A DNA stretch of 64,000 bases from Hermatobates lingyangjiaoensis (Eukaryota > Arthropoda > Insecta > Hemiptera > Hermatobatidae), in contig JAPFBL010000117.1 in NCBI GenBank assembly GCA_026182355.1, positions 1,541,501 through 1,605,500 on the forward strand, given 5' to 3'. Positions within the stretch are counted from its first letter, which is position 1. The number at the start of each line of letters is the position of its first letter. The notes beneath the pieces are model-generated. The model saw nothing but the letters and a program-made list of their open reading frames with translations, made no database searches and was not told the DNA's origin. A program made the position numbers and the translations under genes. Positions 51,480 through 62,746 of this stretch are shown here, in pieces.

Positions 51480-54400
51480 AAAAATATACTTAATATAAAA
51501 AACTGGAGCAGGTGCTTTAGATTAATTATTGGTCTTTACAATTATTAATAGTGGTTTATTTGTGTATACACAAATATGAATAAATTGTTATAAGAATCGA
51601 GTTTACAAGCAAAAACTATACTTAATTTTTATGTAGAATTAAATCATACTACCTAAAATAATAAATTATGGTTTAAATTTACCTTGGGGCTGAGAATATG
51701 TTTTATTATAAATGGGAAGTAGACTGGTAAAGGTACGAGTGTGAGATATGGACCTTAATCACAGGCGGAGTAGAGAATGCGGTCCTAGCTCTGCGATACC
51801 TGACCCGACATATGTTCAAACACTGCCCCTCTTCTTATCTCCTCTTTACTTAGCATATAAGCACGCCTTAACGAAGCGGATATCCATATTATATTATAGG
51901 TTTATTGTGAAGTTATTTGAACATCTGTGTAAAATAGGACAACAAATTCAATGAATCACATTGAATTGTTTTATCACATCGTAACAAGTAGTTTAAAACA
52001 TATTTCATGGTAATTATGCCATGGTCTAAATTACTTAACTTTTAGTTGTTGGTAGCCATGAAAGAAAATTCATGATTATTACATTTGATAAATAATAAAA
52101 ATTTTGTTTCTAAATGTCGAGATGTTTTTCTATAATATTTAGTTGTCATTAATTATAAATTTTAAATATTATAAACAAAATAACATCCACTCTTAATTCA
52201 CTTTTATGTGTGTAATACCAATTCATAGCATTACTCATAATTGTAGAATTAACGGTCAAACATGTATACCTTTTGAAATGGGCAAATAAGTGGATTATAT
52301 ATATTACACAAACTGCAAATATACTTTGAAATTGACTATTATTAATTTAGGTACTAATATAAAACACTATTATCATAATTATTACAAATATTATTAATAA
52401 TACTACCACTAATGCTGTTCCTAATAGAAATACTGAAACTAGTGGTGATACGATGACTAACAATATTACTGATGCCGTTAACAATTATGGCCACTATGGT
52501 TAACAGTACATTATTACTGATTATTTAAGTAATTATAAACTATAATTTAAGTTATTATACTAGGTTTTTCATAAATACAGGTGTACCGTTAGTACACCGG
52601 TAAAAAAATTTCAATTTCGCGCTATGAAATTGAAAGTTTTAAATTTTATATATACAAGAAAATAACTAACTCATCTTAAATTACTCATATATAAACAGAT
52701 ATCATAGTACTAAATATTATAAAATAATCCTCAATAGTGTGTTTTATAATTCTTATTATTATTTAAAACTTATTAAACTGCACAATGATAGTGAGAAAGT
52801 AAGTTAGGAACTTTATTTATTAACGTGTATTTATTTCAATTAGTACCTTTAAATATTTAATTTATTAGAATTTTAGTTAATCGTATCAATATCATGTTTT
52901 TGATGGAATAGTAAAATTAGTAATTAATATACAATGTACTAAGCGGTTGTTAGAACAGTTTCGTACTGAAATGTCATTTCAAAGAACATGCAAAATAAAT
53001 GATACAAACATTATCTGCATTTGTTAAAACAGACTAAAGAATCTTATTTGGTTTCTTGGAGGTAATTTATATTTTAGTTTAAGTATTTCAATACCAGGTC
53101 TTGAGGGAGAGCTAATGCAAGGGAGATGAATACGAATTCCATTTCAGTGAAGAAAATTACTCCCAAGCCAACAGAGTTCTTCATAAAGAATTTAAAGCGT
53201 AGAATTAACCTTCTTTTCTCAGATGGTGACAAAAAGGTGAAGCTTTGAAAATTTTCATGGCCCACATAAATTTTAAACATCTTTGCAGCCTGTAGAGCTC
53301 TGGATGCTATCTTTTTTTTTCTTTTTCTTAATCTTAATAAGTTTAGGGAAAAATATAAATTTCAACAACCACATTATTCAATAATGAATGCAATTATTAT
53401 GAGCAAAATACTGTTATTAAGATGTAAACTTGGCATACTATGATCATTTGTGGGCTTTAAACTCTACAGTTAATTAAAATATAACAGGCTCTCAGTCAGT
53501 TTAATGAATGGCCTATGTAATTGTTTTACAACCATAAACTGAAGTTCTCCATGAGCAAAGGTAATGTTCATGTTGAGTGTTAATTTTAAAATATTACGCT
53601 ATGTAACTTCAGCAAAAAAAAATATGAAGAAGAAATAGAAATTAGGTGAGTAGGTTTTTTGAAGCACTTGTTTAACTAGTACACAATCATAAAAAAGAAC
53701 AATTAATCTACTAGGAGAAATAGGTATCTCCTATTACGTATTTCATGTTTAATATCAGAATTATTTAAATCGTGTCCACATCAAAATCTGTAAAAGTTAT
53801 AAGCTAAAACATCGAATGAAATAGAGGAAAAATATATAAATTCAAATTTTCAAAAGAAAATCACCTTTGAAAAAATTTGAACCAAATAGTTGATATTCCA
53901 AAAATGTGTAACTGTTAAGCTGTAAAACTGACATTTGCGATTTATTTAATTTAAGTGTTCACTTTTCTGCCAAAAATGCATTATTATGAAACATTTTGTA
54001 TTATTGTTTGTTGTATACAAATGTTCATACAAAAATAAAACCCTGTTAATTTATTATCTAGTAATTTTTGTTACTCAGTTGGGAGCTGAAGTAAGTTACT
54101 ACTATTTGGCAAAATGTAACTTTTATCTATGGTACAGATTATTGTTATAAATCTAATAAATTATCAAATAGTATATGATTTGAATGAAACTAATGTTTAA
54201 AAATGACTTGGTAAGCTTTTCTATTTATTAAAAAATAGAAAAGCATATTTTTAAAAATGGAAGCATATTTCTTGTAAACATTCAATAAGGTTTCTTGTAA
54301 CTGATTCAATAGATAGACAATCAACTAAGTTATTAATATGATTAACTTCTGAACAGAATTCAACTAATAGAAATATTTCACTGTAAGAATTGTTTTATAA

Positions 54401-57400
54401 AGAGATACAGCACGATGAATATTACAATTTTTAAACACTAATACACATTACTTAATAAATCAAATATTACTTATTAATCAAATACTTATTCCTTATTACT
54501 TATTAATCAAATATTTAGTGATATTGATCAGACTTAGTAGTAGTGCAATCAATATTTACTGGGTAGCATTTCCATAATTTTAAAGCAATACATCTTATTT
54601 AAATGCATTGTTTCTTGCAAAAAATCTGTTTTTTTACACTACTGTTGCTTTATGTTTTTGCATTGTCTTTATAAAGGGAACTTTTACTATTGTTACTTCA
54701 TCAATTAGATTTTAATATTTCAGCCCATGTCGTTAACATTTAGCAAACTCAGACAACCGGTGTTACCTACACCTCTACGTCTTTCTTTCATCAACTAAGT
54801 TAGGATCAGACAATTAGAATAAATAGTTTTAAAAAAAAAAAAAAAAATAAAAAAATCATGAATAAGTTGAACTTGTCTTCATGACATATGTTTAAAGTTT
54901 GGGAGAAATCTTCATTTCTTTATGTCCAGGTATTTCTCTTTTAACTATCTTTAAACAATCCGAAAATACTACTAAAAGCTGTGGTATAGCTTGGTTTTCT
55001 TAAAATAACATGGTATCTATCCTTTCATATTGTCATATCCATTATATTGAATATCTAATAGGTTATTCATAAATAATAATCACCATAGGTGCGATAGCAC
55101 AACTACTTGAGAGCAGATTCTAGTGACCAAAATTTCACTTGTGCTAGATACTATACTTACCTAATAATTCTGTGGTTAGATTGTTTTAATCTAACATCCT
55201 ACAGTTCTTGATGTACAGCCTCAATTTATTAGTTCTGATTCACAGGATTTGAATGCAAGTCATCAAAAGTTACTACAATATTCAAGAACAGCCCAGAGTG
55301 AATCCTATAAGGCTTAAAAAGATTTCGATTTTGTTAATCAACGTTTTTTGAACTGACTCCGTTGATTAATCATTCTGATATGTAAGTTATCCCTTATGAA
55401 ACTTATTGACCCACAAGATTTTCGTTAGTAATATAAGAACAATGATTTCCATCTTTTTGTCTCTAGTGTCTCTTTTTAATAACTTCTATTTGCAGTAAAA
55501 TATGAATTGGATCAATCTGACAGTATAACAGTATAAAAAGCGAGATGACAAACTTTTGGATACCCATCAACAACACTAGACACACAGAGACATCATCAAT
55601 AGGAAAGCTAAAAAAACATTGCGGACCTGAAATCATCCATTGAAATCATAATAATACATTCTATAGTTTCTGGATGAAGATATCTATTTATTATTAATAA
55701 TTCAATGGCTTTAAATTCATGTTATTAAATGCTCTTTTTGTGTCCAAAAAACGGTATTGAGTAATTTTTTTAGGACATGATTATAGAAGAAATTCCATAC
55801 TTGAGACCCAAATATATTCTTTGGAGCTCATATTGTTAATTCGCCCTACAGATAAGTATATTGTTTCTTATTAAAATACATGCATATTGTTGAGATTTTG
55901 TGTTGGTTGATAAATAATACCTTATAAAAATGCTTATTTACTAAAAATATTACATGGTATAGCAGACAGAACAGTTTTGTTTGTTTATAGATTTACAACA
56001 GAATAGTGTTGCCATCTATAGTGTAATCATACTCTTTTAATATTGCAAGGCCAAGAAATATTCAAAAACCAACACAGTACTCAATACGCAGATTTATGTT
56101 TATTGAGTCACTGGAGAAGGGGCTCAAATAGTAGCCTTTTTGTCTAAGAGAACGAAAGAAAAAGTATCCATCTCATGCATTAATACAGTTCTTAAACACT
56201 CTAAGCACTATATAACTTACATTAATATTTGCTACAATATGCTATGTGTAGATTGGTAACGACACATTTCAGACTACCTTTCATCCTCCTGGTAAGGAAA
56301 TCTAGAACTACTGGAGGTTTTCCATTATTTCAAGATAATATTTCAGTTTTGAAATCTTTGTTTCCTGATGTTTAATCAAAAATTATTGACACTGTTTTTT
56401 GTAGTATGCTATTTATAGGTTGATTTATTGCTAAAATTTCGTTATTCAACAGTTGGCCGTCTACAGAAAGAAAAAAAAGAAACATTTTCTGACTTCATCA
56501 GTATTTTATCTCTTTCATGAAGTAACCATCACTCTTTTAATCACTAAAAGGTTTTTGTTTGTAGCTTTTTGTTGATATAAAGGTCATAAAAGGCCGTCTT
56601 CAGAAGGTCCATATTGACAATTTACGAAAACAATCTCGTTTTTCATATTTTTGATAATGCTGTTTGTTTCTCGTTACAAGGTAAAAGGGCTCAAAGTTAA
56701 AAAACAATAACCAACTCTGCTTTATCATGGTATGTCCAAAAAACCCAGGTTTACGTGATTAAATCAAAATAAGTCAGTTAAGCAATTTATAATAAACTCA
56801 TATTAAACTAGTCGCATTGAAGTTTGTGAGAAAATATGAATTTTAAGAAGTGAAAGATGTCTACTATGAGTTTTAAGAAGTGAAAGATCTCTTCTATGAG
56901 TTTTGAAAATTGTGTGTTCTTCAGTGACTAGAACAGAGCGTAAAACAGTGAAATATTGTGGGTAAAGTAGATAAAAATAAAAGGTTATTCTCTTCCCTTC
57001 CAACTGCAATAGATTTAAAATTTCATTAAATAAATAATGTAGGGAGATTAATAATAAAGGTTTTTTTTAAAACTAAAAAGTTTATTTCAGAAATTGCATT
57101 TAACAGAATTTTAGCTTGTCAAATTTCTTTGTGGAGGTCTCTAAGTATATAAAGTTAATTAAGGCTTTGTTACTCTGTAATGTTTACTTACAATGATGTG
57201 GTTTTATTTAGGGCATGTCACTATTTATTTTAATATAGTTGACTAAAAGGTTGAATGACATCTAAGTGTACCAACATATTTATAATCACCAAAAATAAGT
57301 TTCGTTTTATATTATAAACATAATATATTCATTAAGTCTAATTATTTCACAATTTTCACACTTAGTTACAATTGCACATTGAATGTTCATTTTTAATCAT

Positions 57401-58790
57401 AAATAAAGAATACCATTATGAAAATTCATTAAATAATTTGTTGATTTGTTTTCTATTTCGTAAATTAGAACAAATTTGAGTACTTTTTTAAGTCAATTAT
57501 TCTATGTTCAAGATTAGTTTAATCTCCATTACACAATATTAAACATGTCATAAGATGCTGTTTTTTCCATTTATTTATAAAACAATTAGATGATAGGAAT
57601 AAGTAGTACCATGTGTCGTCGTTTCTAGTAATAAATTATTTTGGTAACAGTTGAAGCAGTTTGGCAGTACACTTCATTCGAAGAATACACTTAACAGAAT
57701 ATTTTACTGATGAATATCTACAAACAAAATGAACGCTTTTATTGCAGTTAAGCATAATTATATTGTTAATATCGAAGAACAGTTGAAGTGAATTACTACG
57801 GAAATTGAAAATTACTCTTCGCTTTACTACTTATAGAAAAGCAAATTTTAAACCCTCTACTGTGAGAATATCATACTTAGTATGCAGTTAAATATCGTTT
57901 AATAATAATAATAATAATAATAATAATAGTACTTTTTAAAAGAATAAATAATCGTGCAAAAGTTATTAAGATATAATAAAAGAGTAGTTCTTTGTTTCAG
58001 TTTTCAAATTCTGAGTTTTGAGGACAGGAGGCAACATACTAACAAATCATTTATACGATGCACAAGCTCTGCAAGAATTCTGTCAAAATGATCATTTTGG
58101 CTCATTATACCAGAACAGTAGTATAAAACGGATATTTTTGGATCATACATACTTCAACCGTTCTTGCACTTGGTCAGTAGTTTCAGACATGCTCTGTCTA
58201 AAATGAAATTGGCACCCTTGCTCATATGAGAGGAATGACTTTGTCGTAAGGGCTTGCTGATTTAATTTTGAAAAGAATGGATATTTACACTCACAAGCTA
58301 GTAGTAAATATCTGGTACACTAATATAAGTATTGATATAAGGAAGTATTGTTCTCCTCCAAATTATTTTTTGGTAACATTGTTGGATCGCGCGCTGGATT
58401 GGGTGATCCCGTCCCATTGACCTCATGAAGTTAATGTCTTTTTTCTTCAAAAATTATTTCTCAATGAGTTAATTTTAATGTAACGCACGCATTCTTGCAT
58501 TACTTTAATTGAATAATCATTAATTATAAACGATGTAACAATTTCAATTAGAGAAGTCTTAAGTGATATTTGTTCCATGTATAAATAGACCATAGTTCTA
58601 ACAGATTGATAACAGCTCAAATTATCCATTATCCGAGAGATTTGTTTAGTTGAAGTTGAATGACACCTTTAGTGCTGTTGCATCAGAATTATATAAATAT
58701 TAAATAAGTTTAGTGATTTAATGTAATATAAATGATAATTTTAATGGCGATGTTTCAATTGTACTGTGAATGGGCTATTCAGTGGCTCAT
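51480..58790. other. Long AT-rich region without a recognised gene
   Basis: I read both strands and found no convincing exon, RNA or coding element. 51700-51850 and 54700-56700 are less AT-rich and may hold eroded elements; 56590-56615 (minus) contains CTGAAGACGGCC, which resembles a broken hammerhead core. An (AAT)n microsatellite lies at 57898-57929. Confidence 0.45.
57898..57929. repeat. (AAT)n microsatellite
   Basis: About ten uninterrupted AAT units. Confidence 0.95.
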
Positions 58791-58799
58791 ATTGCCTAA

Positions 58800-59029
58800 A
58801 CACGTTAGAGGCTATGATGTGACGAGAGAGGAGGAGACAATTAAACTCCATAGAGTCTCTATATCGAGGTCAAGGGCCCTCTGACCTCTCGTCAAGCATA
58901 TCGTCTCTATTCACTAACCTCCTAGAATGTCCCAGCACGTACCCTCCCCTGTATTCAACCCCCTACCGCGTATAATTGGAACTCCTCTTTGCACGCTTCC
59001 CTCCTTTAATCAACCTAGGTTAGGATAGT
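58800..59029. other. GC-richer block containing a 23-bp palindrome, adjacent to the SINE
   Basis: Contains GAGGTCA...GGGCCC...TGACCTC (58868-58890), nearly a perfect palindrome. It directly follows the SINE's 3' end on the minus strand and is absent from SINE copy 1, so it is probably separate. Confidence 0.45.
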
Positions 59030-59339
59030 TTGCCATGGCAGTCCCAACAAGAAGGCACATATACACTGAAAATTGGTTGTTTGTGACACAACACATTGAA
59101 CATTATACATTGGGAATCCAAAATTTTGCCAAACAAGTCTATTTAGAGTAGGGATATTTAATGAGTATCTGGCATCGTACTGGCTCGGGACCAACAGTTT
59201 AACGTTTTCTCCTAGGAACGAGGTATTGGGAATTATTTACCTCGACCCGGATGAATAAATTAAATAAATAAATAGAATTGAACCCCGGATCTACCAGTCC
59301 AGAGGCGAGCACATTGCCACTTGGCTAAGCTGACCCCTA
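59030..59339 (-). repeat. tRNA-derived SINE, copy 2
   Basis: Read on the minus strand, the head is GGGGTCAGCTTAGCCAAGTG (box A) with box B-like GGGGTTCAATTC at 59277-59288. The body has GGTCCCGAGCCAGTACGATG, then TTAAATATCCCTACTCTAAA, then GTGTTGTGTCACAAA. It aligns with 29405-29710 through head and body, showing one SINE family and not two tRNA relics. Confidence 0.75.
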
Positions 59340-61022
59340 ATTTACCCTTCACTTAACAATTCAATTTAATTAAGTGATTTTCTGATGGTAGTAGTTGTAT
59401 GTCATCCATCTTGGTTAATTTAAACTAAAACAAGTGTGTGTACAGACGGGCTATAGACCTTGCTTAAAAGCCAGTTTGAAAACATCGTAAAAATCACAAT
59501 GCTCTGTGTATTTAAATATCGTAAGGATGGGTGCAGTTATTATTATTAGATAATTATAACACGCTTCTTTCTAAGGTCACGGATACTTAATATTTGGTAA
59601 ATATATAGCAGTCTATGAAAGAATGCCTTATTAAACATTTTCTCATTATTAATCAATATATTTTTCGTACCCTTAAAAATGTTTGAAAACTCATAGAATA
59701 CATGTTCTGCAAAAAAGTTTGAAAAACTACCAGAAATATCCATTGCAGGTATTTTTCCTTTTCTTCCTGTTTAGCACGACATATCTTCTGATCTAATTAG
59801 TCTGCTTGAAACCGAATAATTTTTTCACTGATTTTAAAATAAATTAATGGTGTAGAACTTTTATGAGGGTTAAATAATAAAGGAAATGATTTTTGTACTA
59901 TAAAATGTACTATAAAATAAGGATTTTACGTTTGTTTTAATTCGCTGAAGGCCAGAAGGATTAATCTGAACGATTGCCCTGAATTTCTACTGCATCTTTT
60001 ATGTCACATTGATCAGGAATCCGGATAAAACATTCTTGGAAATCCTCCATTACTTTTTGATAATATTCTTTCTTAACTTTAACGAATTAATAGCTAAATT
60101 TTAAAAGATAATTAAAATTCCTTACATATTTTAAAATATTGTAAATTGTTATGAAAAAAATATAAAAAATGCCTTTCCGAATCATGATATTACTTTCTCA
60201 ATATTTTCTTTAATAGGTTGGATTTTATGTTTTTTTTAAAAAAAAAATACAATAATTCAAATATACTTAAGAAAATGAAATAAAAAATGTAATTATATTC
60301 TTCTGATAAAGGTATCATATATTCGTTTTTTGCTAAAGATATTCGTAAATTATTATGAAAAAAAATAAAAGAATGCATTTATAAATTATCAGATTTTTTC
60401 GATTTGGACTTTAGCATTTAATATTTTACCTATTTTATTAAATAAATAAAAACAAACAAAATTCAATTTTATTTAAATGTATAAACTAAAAATTCAAGAA
60501 ATATAAGACGAACTTTTCATGATTTAAAACGTTTGATTTAAAAGTACGTTAATTTGATGTTACTAGTCAAATGACTAGTGTTATGTTTATATTTTGAGAT
60601 GTAACAATTGGCATTATTTGGATTATAAGGTTGTGGTGTACTCATGCAGATACTGTCAATATACTTGATACTGGCACTCTCAATATCGACATGATCCACT
60701 CACTACCTACGTTTACATTGATACTATAGACTATAGACAATACCCTAGAATATTTTTGGGAACCTAATTAAATCGAGATAGTCTAATTTTTGTTTACTTT
60801 AACTAATAATATGTTACATTTTTAAAACAATTTTGTACATATGAAACAGAATTTTAATTAATTAAAATATTTTAGAAAAAATGTCTATATAAAAAAAAGA
60901 TGTTATATTTCCTAAATCTTCAATTTATTGTATGACAGTTTATATTTTTGCTTGATAAAAAAAGAATGAATACAAATTTATTTAAATATACAGCAAAAAT
61001 TTATAAATTAATGACAAAATGA

Positions 61023-61030
<8 letters not shown>
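59340..61030. other. AT-rich region without a recognised gene
   Basis: Frames at 59546-59743 and 60190-60378 (minus) have low-complexity composition and no family motif. Confidence 0.45.
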
Positions 61031-61033
<3 letters not shown>

Positions 61034-61058
<25 letters not shown>

Positions 61059-61750
61059 TGTTAAAAATCTGACCATATCTTGCTGAAACTTGCTTCTTAT
61101 TAAGTTTTTCAAGTTTTCTAAATAGAGTTCTTGTCACTATATCCACAGTATACAATATTCTTCCGATAGTCGACATGTTACATGAGTCCATGTTTCTGCT
61201 GTCCTCAGCCATTATCAAGACATAAATGAGTTTTGAAATAATTTGTTCCTTTATATAAGAAAAGTAAAATTCGTTGAGAAGGTTGGGGGATTAAAGTTGT
61301 TTGTCTAAATCCTTTGGGTTGAGTGACCTGGTTAGGGGTTTGTTGCCTCTACCTGGAGAGGTCCCACTTGACCTGGGGTTGATTTAAATAGTTTTAATAT
61401 TTTCTCACTATTTTCCAACTGGATATTAATATATGGCTTCGTTTTCTGTATGAGTATGGCTTCTGTTATTTTGAGTCTATGCTGGTCCTGTTCTTTTATT
61501 TATTATTCTGGTTCCTTCGACAAGCGCTTCTCTAGTTAACTTTGTATGGTGGACTTGCTCTGTGTGTTTTTTGGGGGCTCCGGATATCAAGTGCATGGTC
61601 AAGTACACGTCTTCTAGAGAGTGTAGTAGTAGTCATTCCAATGTATGAGCGTTTTCGGGTTTCACAGTCCCCATAGTTGCATTGGTACTCATACACTAGA
61701 TTTGTTTCTTTCAGTGGAGAGATTTTGCAGCGGCTGTTATTAGTCACAAA
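61034..61750 (-). pseudogene. Penelope-like element copy, 5'-truncated and mutated, ending at (TA)n
   Basis: On the minus strand, 61747 downward reads NLVYEYQCNYGDCETRKRSY and IGMTTTTLSRR (GIY-YIG start). After frameshifts come ITEAILIQKTKPYINIQ (endonuclease end). The terminal-repeat copy of the N-terminal region follows (DIVTRTLFRKLEKLNKKQ, YGQIFNN) and stops at the (TA)n tract 61034-61058. The order endonuclease, N-terminal piece, (TA)n matches the terminal repeat organisation of Penelope elements. Confidence 0.8.
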
Positions 61751-61814
61751 AAGGCTACTTATTGTAGGGCTCTTATAATAAGTAACCAGTGAGAACCAGT
61801 AACCAGTACTCTCA

Positions 61815-61911
61815 CTGGTTGAAAAACTTAATAAGTAGCAAGTTTCAGCAAGATATGGTCAGATTTTTAACAATGTATGTTTACAGGAGGGACTGCTACC
61901 AAAATTTACAA

Positions 61912-61948
<37 letters not shown>

Positions 61949-61950
61949 AT
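61815..61950 (+). pseudogene. PLE N-terminal fragment ending in (TA)n
   Basis: The plus strand reads EKLNK, stop, QVSARYGQIFNNVCLQEGLL, then PKFTNIYIYI into (TA)n at 61913-61950. It is in opposite orientation to the neighbouring copy at 61034-61750. Confidence 0.65.
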
Positions 61951-61981
61951 GATCAAACCACAATAAGATATGGGAAAACAA

Positions 61982-62024
61982 GACTAAAATCTTTCAACCG
62001 TAACAAGCGGTCTTCGTCAGAGTC
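61982..62024 (-). ncRNA. Hammerhead ribozyme-like motif
   Basis: On the minus strand stem I GACT pairs with AGTC. The core is CTGACGA, with one extra A, then stem II GACCG with CGGTT around CTTGTTA, then GAAA and GATTTT before the site. Sequence after the motif (TTGTTTTCCC to TTGTGGTTTGATCAT) leads into (TA)n, as in the copies at 2500-3160. Confidence 0.55.
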
Positions 62025-62300
62025 ATGTTTTGTACATCATCTTCAGGGCTAAAATTAGAGTAAGACTATAATACATTTATCAAAACAATCTACAACTCAC
62101 ATAGAGAACTAACACACTTTTTTTAAGACCAACAGATACATACAAAAGGTTATTTTATAATCAGAGTTGTTGAGTACACATCTATTTAAAAGTATCAGAC
62201 AAAAGGAAATTAGTTTTACCTTGGACCTCTTTTATGTGACCTAGCCCTCAATAACAAAACATTGAATAGACTAGAAGAGGTCAATAACAATTTTTGAGTT

Positions 62301-62430
62301 TATATATATATATATATTATTAAAATAAGCAGCAGCTTCTGCATTGACCAGTTTCTTGTTGACACTCTCTACTTTTCGTATCACTTTGCGGTGAGACTCT
62401 GGTAGCTTCCAAAGAAGGTTAGCAAAAGAC
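62301..62430 (-). pseudogene. 3' terminal-repeat copy of PLE N-terminal region, ending at (TA)n
   Basis: The minus strand reads PESHRKVIRKVESVNKKLVN, then AEAAAYFNN, then (TA)n at 62302-62318. It lies downstream of the open Penelope frame and its hammerhead, where a 3' pseudo-LTR is expected. Confidence 0.6.
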
Positions 62431-62508
62431 ATTAACACACACAATAAACATAGGTCAAACACGAAAAACTAAATCTTAATCACTGTATTAATCACTAAAT
62501 AAAAATGC

Positions 62509-62547
62509 GTACAAGCTTTCGGCTCTCATTGGCCATCTTCAGGTATA
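62509..62547 (-). ncRNA. Hammerhead ribozyme-like motif 3' of the PLE frame
   Basis: The minus strand has TAC (stem I), CTGAAGA core, one extra T, stem II GGC with GCC around CAATGAGA, GAAA, then GCTT and GTA (stem I return). AAGCTT across GAAA and the site is self-complementary, again fitting dimer formation. It lies about 200 nt after the stop codon at 62747. Confidence 0.55.
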
Positions 62548-62746
62548 AACTAAAATTAATAAAGTCTAATGCACTATAGTTAGAATAAAATAAAATATTT
62601 AAACAATGTCTAAAACATTACTGTACTATAGGAAGTGAATCTAAGGTGGGAGTGAGGGGAAGGGGAGGTATGCATGGCGACAGGGTCGGCCAAAACTACC
62701 TGTGGTTCATTCACCTCCCGTCTCCCTTACAAGCTTGAAAGTATTG

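Noticed and set aside
53074..53280. Minus-strand 68-codon frame
   Set aside because: No domain, no splice continuity with any gene and no repeated copy.
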